Origin: Incurvaria masculella
Lineage: Eukaryota; Arthropoda; Insecta; Lepidoptera; Incurvariidae
Assembly (NCBI GenBank): GCA_946894095.1
Contig: OX335645.2
Location: forward strand, 18,623,001-18,687,000
Direction: 5' to 3'
Length of the DNA: 64,000 nt
Shown: positions 34,213-45,733 of the stretch, in pieces
Layout of the letters: every line of letters starts with the position of its first letter
Position numbering within the stretch: the first letter of the stretch is position 1
Translations under genes and position numbers: made by a program
The notes under the pieces: model-generated
Databases searched by the model: none
What the model was told of the DNA's origin: nothing
The model's input: the letters and a program-made list of their open reading frames with translations, nothing else

Positions 34213-36344
34213 ATCATTTCTGTATTAATTATAAATTTGTGATTTTAATTTTTAACATGAATATCAATGGACATCCACATATTTGAGTTTTATTGGATCG
34301 CACTTTAATTCAATTATATTAGAAATGTGGCTCAACCCGTATATCTTTGTTCGTCGCACAAAGTTTCCGCTGTGCCGGTTCCACAGACGACACCAATTTA
34401 CTACATGTACCTGTCCTGTAGCAATTCGCACATGCTTACGACAAGGCTCAACATTGCGGTGGAGATATTTCCTGTGAGAGCATTGTGCGATGTTTGTTTT
34501 AAATGTCTCTGTCAAGTTCATACGGGTTGTATGCACTTTGTTTGGAAGGTTAATCATGCGAGTAAATATTCAACCAAAGGCAAAGGTCTTTAACAGTGTC
34601 ATAATACCTGTTCTCAAATGAGAGAAAACACATTTACTACAAGAGATATACTGCACCTAGACGTTCAATTACATTGTATTCCTAAAATATATATAGATGT
34701 GTAGGTTTTAGGTCTCGATCTCTAGGTATAAAAAACTCATTCCTAACACCGAAATTGCAATATGGCTACGCACGGCGTAGCCATAGTTGAAGTAAAACTT
34801 TTTATAGTGAAACACTTATTTTACTACTATTATATATATAATATTTATTATACAAATTCATCAGATATAATAAGTCCGAAGATTCGAATTATCGTAAGAT
34901 ACGTAAAATAATTCTCATAGTATTTCTGTTTTAACTCTGTGTAAATGTACACCTCCCACTTTTGTACGTATGATAACACTAAGAACTTGAAATGCAGAGC
35001 AATTACCGGTTGAAGTTAAAGGTAAACAGACATTTCGTTGAATTTTGTGAACAATAATTAGGCAGACGGACTGGAGTGCACAATCTCTGGTAAGTAGGTA
35101 TAGTTATGGTTATTATTTAGATCTATCTTCTTTGTTCTTCAGACGAAACATAAGGACAGCTATATTTTTATTTTAAAATTATTTTATTTATTTTTTTATT
35201 TTTATATTTCAGAATTGCCAACACACTTTACACAATACACTTGTAATAACAAATGTTACAATTTGGGTTACGTGAATCAGCCCAATAATAGTTAAACACA
35301 GCATGCTTTAATTGGTTTTAGCAATGCAGCCACAAATTATCCCTAATCAGAGATGTGCAGTCTACGCTAAGCATGCAACCATTATAGAAAATGTCTAATA
35401 TTTGATTGTATAAATCAACCCTACCAAATATGACAGGAAGGTTATATGGTTCCATCCTTATTTTTTCTTGGAACTGGAAGTGTATATGTGCTTAGGTCTG
35501 TCTGTATTGTATAAAGGCACCAATATCGACGGCCTACGAAACAAAACGGTGGCGTTACAAACAACCATTTCTTTCCAGATCTTTTCTTATTCTTCGTGTG
35601 CTCGCGTCTGAACTTAAATAAATAACGAACTAGCACGACTCAGATCAATCGCGCAACGGAGAGTCCCATTTGAGAGCTTTATTCAATAAGTATGATGCGA
35701 CCTTTTCCAGGGAAGATGTAGATAGGTGGCGCGCCCGCAGTGGCGTAGGTAGGTTCGTGTATCGCAACGAAAGTCGGGTCGGTTAGCGCAGCACTCCCGA
35801 CTCAATCGTATTGCAACATCTCGTGTCGTGTCTCGCCCATATAATGATCTTCACATAAACGAAACAGCCCCGGCTTCAATGAAGTTGACTCCTCATTAAT
35901 TGGCGTTTTGAAGCGGAGATCGAGGGATAGGTTAATTCGTCTTCGGAAAGGAGATCGTTGTCTGGCGAGGGCCGAGAGCCGTTCGGTTTCTGGAAATCTG
36001 ATCCAATTACAAGAGGGTCCGTTACGTTTTTGTTCTGTTTGGAGGTAGGTGAGCGGCGTTGAGCTGCCGTCAACTCGGATTAAGCGATTGTGTGTTGTGG
36101 TTGCGTGGCAACTGTGGCGACCCGTCCGATGCGTAGCGTGTGGCTGGTGAGTGATGTTTGCGGTGCAGCGCCACGACAGGGGAATTCGATTGGGTTTCAT
36201 TTATCTGTCAACAAATAATACACTATTATACTATTACCTTTTATTCTATCTATGAAAAACATCAGAATATGGATCCGTCTGTTCATTGATAGGCGCGATC
36301 AACTTGAGCCGCCACTGAAGAGAAAGGAAGGAGAAGTGGCATGT
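34213..36344. other. Intergenic stretch with GC-rich block
   Basis: No gene could be supported. Bases 35640-36200 form an unusually GC-balanced unique block containing words such as CTCATTAATTGGCGTTTTGA. Its 132-codon - strand ORF has no domain. The block may be a regulatory element of a flanking gene. Confidence 0.35.
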
Positions 36345-36565
36345 GCTTGATATCGTGTCGCCGCCATATGGTCAAAGTGACCATATAATTGTATGGGAGT
36401 CCGGCGGCGCGTCGCATTCGAAACATCGCAACCGCCCACGAATGTGCCTTAAAAATGCATTCTTCGGGTCAGTTCCCACTTATAAAAACCCTCCAATACG
36501 TCCGAGACTAAGTTTCCGTACACGTTTAAGTTGGGTTGGTATTTTGTTAAAATTAGAGACATAGG
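36345..36565 (+). repeat. Interspersed repeat family C, copy 2
   Basis: It matches the complement of 21380-21645: GGTCAAAGTGACCATATAAT, TTAAAAATGCATTCTTC, AAACCCTCCAATACGTC and CGTTTAAGTTGGGTTGG in order. Confidence 0.75.
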
Positions 36566-36597
36566 GTCTCATAGGAAGCGCGCTATGTTTTTTTTAT

Positions 36598-36745
36598 GTA
36601 ACTGTACATGGATGGCTAATACCAAACTGAACGTCAGATATTAGCCTAACATACCACATGGGACTAGGTGCCATGCCTGGACCTTCATTATATTGCTCGG
36701 CTACATTGAACTGGATGGATAACACGGACAATTTTATTTGCCGTT
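36598..36745 (-). mobile_element. SINE fragment, 3' part
   Basis: A reverse fragment with ACATGGATGGCTAATACC, GATATTAGCCTAACATACC, GGTGCCATGCCTGGACCTTC and CATTGAACTGGATGGATAAC. Confidence 0.75.
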
Positions 36746-36749
36746 TATT

Positions 36750-36943
36750 ATTAGGTGGCATATCTTCTTACTTTTTATCTATGGTCTGGACCTTGGAGAA
36801 AGACATAGGCTACCTTTTGTGACGAAAACTAGAAGGGGTTGAAATAGGAATTGAAAGTCTGTATGGGGAACTCATATCATATAACGAATTCAGCCCGACA
36901 TCAGTCCAAAACGACATTGACCCGAGCGTAGTATCTCAGCTAG
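36750..36943 (+). mobile_element. Helitron remnant (3' end)
   Basis: The end CCGACATCAGTCCAAAACGA, then CATTGACCCGAGCG and terminal CTAG followed by T, parallels the 3' end of the complete Helitron at 47561-47870. GAGAAAGACATAGGCTACC upstream is typical of lepidopteran Helitron interiors. The left boundary is not clear. Confidence 0.6.
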
Positions 36944-37854
36944 TCGTATATAAAATTATTATGGATTTTACTACTGAGGAATAGCATTGAGATCGTCGGC
37001 CGGGGTTCGTTTCTCGGTACAATTTGTACGTCGCGGGCGGCGGCGGCAGCGTGTGGACCAACTAACGGCTCACTATTTGCATAGTCCGGGTCCTCGCTCA
37101 TGTCTCAATTAAGGCGCTGGTGTAATGTATTCCTCGCTTCGCTGCTGGCCTGCGAGATCTCATCACGTTGAGATCCCGCATCCCGCACCGCACCATTTGC
37201 AAACGTCTAGACTTGTCTTTGTAGGTAAATGCAGCGATTTCTTTCTTAAGATTTTGCATATCCTTGCGAGTTTAATGTTTTGTAGTTGCGTTTATTATTC
37301 ATAAATAAATATTAGATTTTCATACAAGATTAAGTAAATGAAATAAATAATATGGCGCATGTTGTCTTTGTATAGGTTTAAGCAAGTACCCAACCGGTAG
37401 GTAGACGAGACAGCCAGGTAGTTCGCACGAAGTCTGGCCCCAGATGGCTATCATTTGCCCCGCGTCATCGCGCACAGACCTTCATTTAATTAAAGATTCT
37501 AATCGACACCACGCAGGATTTTGTTGCAGCAACGCTATTGATTCCGGTTTATAATATTTTACACGCTTTCAATTAAGAGCATCCTCATACCTAAACATTT
37601 TGGACCAATTTTTGCGATTAAATCGAGATAGCCAGAGCCCGACGTCGCTTAGTTAGAGCAGCTCCAAATAATTCTTTCTGAATGTGACCAACCCGCATAA
37701 CGCGCGAAACCGTTTTTTTTTTTTTCGTTAAAGAAATTGGGAAAAGTTATACATGTACTTCGCTGAATGGGTAGATAATGTTAAGATCTTTGAAATGGTA
37801 TTAATATAAATATTAGTTAATATCAATATAAGCCGCATACTTGAAAAAGAATAT
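36944..37854. other. Intergenic stretch with GC-rich block
   Basis: Bases 36990-37200 are GC-rich, with GGCGGCGGCGGCAGCG and an octamer-like ATTTGCATA at about 37075. No gene was found. GAATAT at 37849-37854 is the left target-site copy of the LINE that follows. Confidence 0.35.
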
Positions 37855-38226
37855 TTTTTTATTTTTATTTTTTTTATTTTATTTATTCAGGAATCACACA
37901 GTTACACAAAATATATAAGTAAAAAAAAAAAATAACACATAATAATTAAACCAAAAAAGATTCCACTTAAACAAAATAACAGAATTTACAGTGATTCAAG
38001 TACAAGATACAAATACAAACCAACTAAACATATTACTACTACGCAAATTAACTCAATGTGAGATAATAAAAAGAAAAGAAGCGGAAACAAAATTTGAGAT
38101 AAGAACAAAAATAAAAAACTATCTAGACCAAACAATACAAAACAAACCAAAAAACGCCTAAAATTTAACATGTTTTTTTTTATAAAATAAAATATTCTAC
38201 ACAAAAATCAAAAGTTCCGTTAACCT

Positions 38227-41106
38227 CTATAATTTTTTTATTTTACTTTCATTATCGAAAAATAAATCTAAATCAAAAAACATTTTATTATAGTTATCGC
38301 AGCTGCGTGGCAAAAAAGAGTTACTAAGGTACCTGGTCTTACTGATCGGAACGTTAAACAGGTCGCGGGATCGTGTAAAACGATTAGGGCATCGAAAGGG
38401 AACTTTACTTAGTAGGTATGGACTATCAACCTTGTTATTAAGAATTTTTTGCAAGTATTTAATGTCAGTGAGCGTGCGTCTGTTCTCTAATGAGTCAAGA
38501 TTAAGATCCTCTAGGCCAAAACGAAAACTAAAATGTTTTATAAATTTATTTTGAATTTTTTCAATAATATCTATATAAGTTTTATAGTGTGGGTTCCAAG
38601 CTGTGGAGGCGAACTCAAGGTGACTTCTGACGTATGACACGTAAAGTAATTTAAGAGTAGAAGCTTTTTTAAATGACTTAGAAACCCGCAAGATGAAACC
38701 TAGCATTTTGTAAGCTTTTTGGGCTATATGTGTAATATGTTTATCAAATAGTAATTTTTCATCAATTATAACTCCTAAATCGCGAACGTTTGAGCATTTA
38801 CCGAGCACTTCGTTACCTAAAGTGTAAAGGTGACTAATAGGGTTATTTTTTCTGGAGAAAGTAATTGTCTGGCACTTTTTTGCATTTAGGTAAAGCTGAT
38901 TCTTTAGGCAATAATTAGATACGTTATTTAGGTCTGTTTGAAGCTCATTACAGTGTTGTGGTTGCCGGATATTTTTGAAAATTTTCATATCGTCTGCATA
39001 CAGTAGGTACTCTGAACCCCTAATACATTGTCCTATATCGTTTATATATAATAAAAATAGTAATGGGCCAAGATGGGAACCCTGTGGTACGCCAGATGAT
39101 ATAGAACTATACTTAGAGCAGTATCCTCTTAAAGCAACGGCTTGAGACCGATTAGAAATATAAGATGTGAGCCAGCGTAGAAGATCGCCTCTAATACCGA
39201 TAGATTTTAGTTTATTAATTAATATTGAGTGACTTATTTTATCAAAAGCTTTTGAAAAATCTGTATAAACAACATCAACTTGCATCTTGTCACACATTGA
39301 TTCTAGAACAAACTCAGTCAATTGACAGAGATTGGAGTCAACCGATCTATTTCTTAAGAATCCGTGTTGGTTACTGATTATGTGCGGTCTCACAATTGGA
39401 TAAACTTGGTCATAAACAATTTTTTCCATAACCTTGCTAATTATAGGCAATTTTGAAATAGGCCGGTAATTTTCAACATTACGCTTATCACCAGATTTAA
39501 AAACAGGTGTGATATATGCCTTTTTTTAAGTGATTGGGAAAGAACCTTCGTCTATAGATTTGCGAAATAGTAATTCAAGGGGGACCAATAATTCTAAAGA
39601 ACATGATTTAATGAAAAAAGGATGAATCGAGTCAGCGCCAGCACTCTTATTAGTGTCAAGTTTGTTAAGGTACCTGTAAACTAAAGCTTTATTAATTTGG
39701 ATAGTGTTTATATCACATGGACACTCATTAACATCGATTGATGTATCAAGATATATACTACCTGTAGATGTTGTAGGAACAAAGACAGAATTAAAAAATG
39801 AATTAAAAATATTACATATGTCTTGACCTCCCGACACCTTATGATTACGAAAGACCATTTCATTAGGTATGCTATCACCTGCCTTTTTAGATTTAACAAA
39901 ATTCCAAAATAATTTGGGATTATTTTTTATGCCTGATTCAGCCTTGTCAATAAAATCGTTGTGACACTTTTCTTGTACATATTTTTGTCTCTTACGGAGC
40001 AAACTAAAAACTAAATAATCTGAGCGTAAACCATAAATCTTCCATTTGCGATGAAATCTTAATTTTTCAGCAATAATCTTTTTAAGTGGTTTAGAATACC
40101 AATTTGGAAATCGGGCCTTATTACTGATTTGACGTGAAGGAACAAAGGTATCTATAATATTGAATAACATTTTATAAAATATTTCAGTGGCTTCTTCCAT
40201 TAAAGGCAATGATAAGAGAGCAGTCCAATCGATTAAAGATAATTCCTTATTTATTTTATCATAATCAGCGTATCTGAAAAGCCTTATCGATTCTCGATTA
40301 TCCAAAATAGGATCACTATCAAAATGAATATCTACATTAATTAATAAGGACGGGTGGTGATCATCTTCAGGAACTAAACTTTGGGTGCAACGGTGAACTC
40401 GCATCGACATGTGATTACTAATTATTAGATCTAGAAGACGCTGACTAGAGTTAGGGAACCTATTGAACTGTGCCATGCCCGTCAGAGCTAGGAAGGTAGA
40501 TAATAGCATAACATTTGGCTCCAAGTTAGGTTGAAGGTCAGCATTTTTTGAGTAACTAGGTAAATCCCAGGTTGCATGAGTTAAGTTAAAATCACCAAGT
40601 ATTAAATATATATCATCTGGGTTAGTTAAGCATAAGTCTGCACAGGTATCAAAAAAAATCTCCAAACTTTTATAATGATCTCTACCGTGAGGAAAGTAGC
40701 AAGTGCATATATTTAACGTTCTAGTTCCTAAAAAAATGCTCACCCATAAGACTTCATTTGGACGTAATAATGAGTTAGTCTGTCGTGATGCAGGCTGGGT
40801 TGTAGGGGGCGGTGAAGGGTGCGGGGGAGGAGACGACCACACGTGCTTCAGAGTACTGTTGAACGTGGATCGGACCGCGATCAACACTCCGCCACCAAAC
40901 ATTTGACCTGTTATAGCATAATCTCTATCAAGCCGGAATATTGTGTATCTATCGTCGAAAAGTTCTCTGTCAAAAATGCCGTCGCATAGCCAAGTTTCCG
41001 TGATTACTATAATATCGTAGTCCCAATTTAACAGATTACTTAAAAAAAGGTTAGTTTTTGTACGAAGCCCGCGCACATTCTGATAATAAACTGACAGATC
41101 AGCCAT
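38227..41106 (-). pseudogene. LINE ORF2: endonuclease plus reverse transcriptase, one internal stop
   Basis: The frame runs for 960 codons from the ATG at 41106, broken only by one in-frame TAA at about 39528 (SFPIT*KKAYITPVFKSGDK). The frame is the same on both sides, so this is a nonsense change and not a frameshift. N-terminal apurinic-endonuclease motifs are visible: YQNVRGLRTK, VITETWL, LGDFNLTHATW and DDHHPSLL. The reverse transcriptase has VYTDFSKAFDKISH, SSGVPQGSHLGPLLFLLYIND and the catalytic YADD, followed by a thumb and C-terminal region. No RNase H domain is visible. The enzyme nicks DNA and copies the element RNA at the target. With the stop, this copy should not make full-length protein. 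Confidence 0.93.
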
Positions 41107-41290
41107 TTAAACTTAAATATATAATAGTTTTAAAAATACAGGTTAGGCACAATATTGATTCAACAGAGAAAAAGTAGCAGCAACGATAACATAATGTAGA
41201 ATAGAATACAAATAACTCTAGACAAAATAAGGAACAAAAGTAGTACACTTTTATGAGGCGATACATCGGCAAAACGGACGACGACAAAAG

Positions 41291-41736
41291 TCACAGCATT
41301 TTATTTATGTCATGTTCACTCGCGATATATATAGGCTCAGCTGTGTCCGATTTACGCACAAAAATTCGGCATTGCCGAACCCAGGCGTATTGAAAACCTT
41401 TGGCCTTAGCCGTCACTTTAACTTTCCGAAGCAACACCTTATTATTGGGGGTAAGATGGTCGTTAAACCAAACGGGGTGCCCCACTCCCGGCAGACCAGC
41501 ATCCACCGAAGTGAGACCGGTACCAGTCACACGGCGCCGCTCGCGCGCTGCGCTCTGCAGGGCATCCTTTAGCTCGCGGCTCCGAAGGCGCAGCACAATC
41601 CGCGGGATCGGTGCGCGTGCACCTGCGCCGCCGCCATCACGATCTCCGCCGCCCCCTCCGCTGCTGCCGCCGCCACTGGACCCGCTCGCTCCCACAGATG
41701 ATCGCCCGGCCGCCGTAGTGACCTCTGCGACCCTGC
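41291..41736 (-). pseudogene. LINE ORF1, C-terminal part with FP25K-like domain
   Basis: The frame is open from the 5' junction to the stop at 41291 and lacks an ATG. It starts with a Gly/Ser-rich linker encoded by GC-rich DNA, then a basic RELKDALQSAARERRR stretch. A block containing VWFNDHLTPNNKVLLRKVK, AWVRQCRIFVRKSD and ASEHDINKML follows. This last block resembles the C-terminal domain shared by baculovirus FP25K proteins and the ORF1 proteins of many insect LINEs. ORF1 products bind element RNA. Domain assignment is from memory of the family pattern. Confidence 0.75.
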
Positions 41737-41742
41737 GAATAT

Positions 41743-42038
41743 ATTAGAGACCTGACTTCAAAAAAAAATTCTATGCATAAAATATCAATTTCTGTAACAT
41801 TTTTCTTTCTGTTTTGGTAGAACGTTAGCTGGAATTATACATGTTTTTTTTCATGTTCTCATTCCATAAAGATCAGGAACTTAACGCAATCAAACCATTC
41901 GAATTGGCTAGTATAACCAACTTAAGACCCTTGGTGTTAAGTTGTTTGATTAAAACAAAATGATGTGAAGTGAAACTTTAGATGATAGGTGAATTTGTAA
42001 CTGAATTCGTTTACTCATGTGACCGTTTCCGCTTGCAG
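41743..42038 (+). other. Intron end before the u-shaped exon
   Basis: AT-rich sequence that ends in the acceptor CCGTTTCCGCTTGCAG at 42038. The right flank of the LINE starts here. Confidence 0.6.
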
Positions 42039-44167
42039 GTGAAGACGAGGAATGGAGCAACGAAACGGAGGCGATGCAGGGAGACGAGCACACGCCGAGC
42101 TCGCCCGAGCCGCGGCCTGCCTCCGCCGCCGCCTCCCCCGCCCCCTCCGCGACCTCCGACACCGCGCCCTCCGCCTCCCCGGCGCCCGCGCCCGCGCCCC
42201 CGCAGCCGCCCACCCCGCCCGCGCCCCGCCTGCGCCTCAACACGAGCCTCGCCACCGACCCCGCGCTCGCGCCCTCCGCCGCCGCCATCAAGCGCGAGCC
42301 TGAGGAGCCGCCGCCGCCTCCGCCGCCGCTCGGGCCGCGCGACTACCTCGCCGCGCTTCCCGCCGCGCTCTCCTCCGCCATCGCCGCGGGCCTGTTCCCG
42401 CCCGCCGACCGCCCGCAGCCGCCGGCCGTGCCCGTCTACATGTGCGCGCCCTGCGGCATCCGCTACTCGTCGCCGAGCACGCTCGAGGCGCACCGCACCT
42501 ACTACTGCTCGCATCGGCCCGGCAAGCCGCCGCCGGCGAGCGAGGGCGGCGACAAGTCGCCCGACGGCGCCGACGACGCCTCCGACTCCCCGGCGAAGGC
42601 GCGCGCGACCAAGCAGTACGCGTGCACCCACTGTTCCTACAGCGCCGACAAGAAAGTCAGCCTCAACCGGCACATGCGCATGCACGCCTCATCACCGAGC
42701 CCGCCGCGACCCCCCGCCCCGCTCTCGGTGCACTCCAACGGTGACGCGACCCCCGACCCGGCAGCCTCCGCCTCCGCCGTCGGCGGTGGCTCGCCGGCCC
42801 TCGTGCCCGACCGCTACTGTACCGACTGCGACATCCGCTTCAGCTCGACGAAGACGTACCGAGCGCACAAGACGCACTACTGCAGCACGCGGCAGGTGGT
42901 GAAGCCGACGGCGCGCTCCGGCTCGTCCGGCACCTCCGGCTCGGCGCCGCCCTCGCCCAACGAGCAGCGCGTCACGCCGCCGGCTCCCTCCTCCGCCTCC
43001 GCCCCGCAGCAGCAGCCCTTCCTCGCGCTGCCGACCAACCCGATCCTCATCGTGCCCTACTCGCTGTTCCGCGGCGCGAGCGTGCTGCCCGGCTCGACGG
43101 TCGCCGGCCTGCCCGATACGGACGCGCCCTGCTTCCTGCTCCCGAACGGCACGATCCATCCGATGACGCGCGCGTTCGCCGCCTCCGTCGACTGCAAGGA
43201 GCCCGAAGTGCTCAAGTCGGCGAACCGGCCGCGCGACGGGTCGACGGCGCGCGACCCGAGTGCGCCGCTCGACCTCAGCGTGCGCCGCAGCCCCATCTCC
43301 GACCACGAGAAGGAGAACCGGCTCCGGCGCTCGGCGACGCCCGAGCAGATCGTGTGCGCGCCGTCTCTGCCGGGCTCGCCGGCGACGCCGAGCCCGTCGC
43401 CGCGCCGCTCGCCCTCGCCGCCGGCGCCCGGCGAGAGCGAGCCGAAGCGGCGGCGGCGAGAGTCGCGCGGCGCGACCCCGCTCGCCGGCGCCGACGACGA
43501 GTACGCGGGCCCGCCCCCGCCGCTCGCGCGCGGCGGCGGGCCGCTCCTGCCGCCGGAGCTGGCGATGCGGCTCGCCGAGATGCCGTCACTCCCGGCGCAG
43601 GTGCTCGTGAAGAAGGGCGTGTCCAAGTGCAAGGAGTGCAACATCGTGTTCTGCAAGTACGAGAACTACCTCGTGCATAAGCGGCAGTACTGTTCGACGC
43701 GCGGGCGCGGCGACGACGAGGGCGCCACGAGCCCGGCGCCCGCTCCCGACGGCTCCTCGCCGCACTACCGGCAGCTCATCTGCCTCGCGTGCGGCATCAA
43801 GTTCAATTCGATGGACAATCTGGTGGCGCACCAGTCGTTCTACTGCACAAAGCGGGAGACGAGGTCGCCGCGCGGCTCGGAGGAGCGGGCGCGCTGCGGC
43901 AAGTGCCGCGCGCCGCACTCGCCGGGGCGGCCGTGCTCGGCGGGCGGCGGTGGCGGCGGCGGCGGCGGGGACGCGGCGGGGGGAGGCTGGCGGTGCCCGT
44001 GCTGCGACGCGGTGTCGGCGACGGCGCAGGCGGCGCAGCGACACATGGAGTCGCACGCCGGCGTGAAGGCGTTCCGCTGCACCATCTGCCGCTACAAGGG
44101 CAACACGCTGCGCGGGATGCGCACGCACATCCGCATGCACTTCCCGAAGAAGCCGCAAGACTTACAG
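42039..44167 (+). CDS. ush: u-shaped exon with fingers 1-7 and CtBP motif
   Basis: The acceptor is TTGCAG|GTGAAGAC and the donor TTACAG|GTGAGC. The coding frame begins EDEEWSNETEAMQ after the split codon. There is a long Pro/Ala-rich linker before finger 1 (42090-42430) and a Gly run at 43944-43980. Long ORFs in other frames and on the other strand reflect the very high GC content. An IKREPEEPP segment at 42288-42314 resembles a sumoylation consensus (inference). Confidence 0.95.
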
Positions 44168-45693
44168 GTGAGCTTCACGAACGTTTATTGAACCCCTTAT
44201 CTTCAAACAAACGCAACGCAAAATAAAGTATGAGGTTAAAATGTATTCATCTGATATTCCTAGATAAATTTAACATATTCTTATTCGAATCCCAATCTTC
44301 CTATCACGGCCACGTATTTATTTCTTTATTTATTTATTTACAAAGTTTTGCCAACAGGTTGACACATTTACATTCACGTTTATACAGACATATATTAGAT
44401 ATAACAGTGTACAGACCCAATTACAGGCAAACACAACCTGCATGTAAAGAACGGACGATGGTTAAGGGCCTGGTACTAGCCAAATCGCAAAGTTAGACGA
44501 GGCACCCCAAGTAAACTAACTAAGCCCCGGTTGCACGAAGAAACGACTGAGTTAATCAATGTTCAGACACGTCACTTTTAGTGGACTGCATAGAGTTCCT
44601 TCCATACTGTCCACACAAAGTGACGTGTTTGATCATACTTTGACGTTGATTTTGATTTTTTGTTCTTTCGTGCACTCTGCCCTAAGTCTGACGATTATAA
44701 GTGTCATCCTTACAATATATGATTCCTTGTCTAGGAATCGAATGATTTTCGTTAATGTATGTTTCCTTTTTCTATACAAAATACATTGCGGAAACGGTGT
44801 CCATTTCCGAACTTTTTTGACTAAATGTAGAAATCTAAAAGCAAATGGAATTTTTTGTTTATGCATATATGCTGTTTTTGCTTATATCTAGAAATCGAAT
44901 GACTTTCAGATGTCTAATGAGAAAAATCAACTTTTTTTATTTTTATTATTATTTAAATAAATGATGGAATAAAAAAATATTAACAATCCATTATCAGTCT
45001 GGAGTTCTATTTGGATTTGCTGAAGCGTTTCACTACATATTATTACATTTGTTAAAAAGTGCATTTGTATGGCGCGAGTAGTTGGCTAGTCCTAGCGCCT
45101 TAACTAATAGTGAAATAATATATTGCAACACTAGCTAGGGTGCAGACGAGCAGGGCGACAACACGAACGCGGCGAGTCAAAAATATAAGATACGAGTCAA
45201 AGTATTTCCTTGCCATTGCACTGGAAATGGAGAGAAGGTCCTTTTACTTTAAGGTCGGTCGACGTCAATGTGACAGAAAGGGATCTAGAATGTGTCTCAA
45301 CTTATAGTGTAACTAAATGAAAATACATATAACTGTAGATACTGAATAAGTAGATAAGCACAGAATATGTTGTACTTCTATACTGATATAAAAATAGTCC
45401 CACTGTATTTCTTGTCATGCATGTTGCAAGACCCATTATAATGGTACTCAAATGCGAGTACCTTCCTGGCATGTTGAAATTGTAGGTCTCATCGTCATGC
45501 TTAAATTGGATTATGTCGTATCTGAGGTACTTCTAGTTCTAAACCACTGCGCCGGACTAGGCGCAAAGTGCTATAAATATGTGCAACTATAAATATCGGT
45601 CGCCAAAGATGCGGGGATGCGTAGCGCCCCTCCGCGCCCCCCGTGGCGCGGGGGTTGCTTCACGATTTTGCGTGTCATCCTTGCGCAGGGGCC

Positions 45694-45733
<40 letters not shown>

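Larger units (their letters stand above)
37855..41736 (-). mobile_element. Jockey/CR1-like LINE, 5'-truncated in ORF1, otherwise nearly intact
   Basis: This is a 3.9 kb non-LTR retrotransposon read on the - strand: partial ORF1 (41736-41291), ORF2 (41106-38227), a 3' UTR and an A-rich AAATAAAAATAAAAAAA-type tail. GAATAT occurs immediately outside both ends (37849-37854 and 41737-41742), as expected for a target-site duplication. ORF1 has no start codon and opens directly from the 5' junction, so reverse transcription stopped inside ORF1. A shorter copy of the same family is at 22715-23097. The element lies about 300 bases before the first u-shaped exon of the window, in the opposite orientation. 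Confidence 0.92.

Noticed and set aside
39450..39530. Frameshift in the LINE ORF2
   Set aside because: Both halves are in the same frame; the break is a single in-frame TAA.
1..42038. N-terminal exon of u-shaped inside the window
   Set aside because: I looked for an exon ending in phase 1 with a FOG-like basic start and found none I could defend; it may be upstream of the window or too short to see.
41982..44226. Many long ORFs on both strands (up to 306 codons) over the u-shaped exon
   Set aside because: They are shadows of one very GC-rich coding frame: Arg/Ala/Pro-rich translations without domains, while the true frame holds seven zinc fingers.
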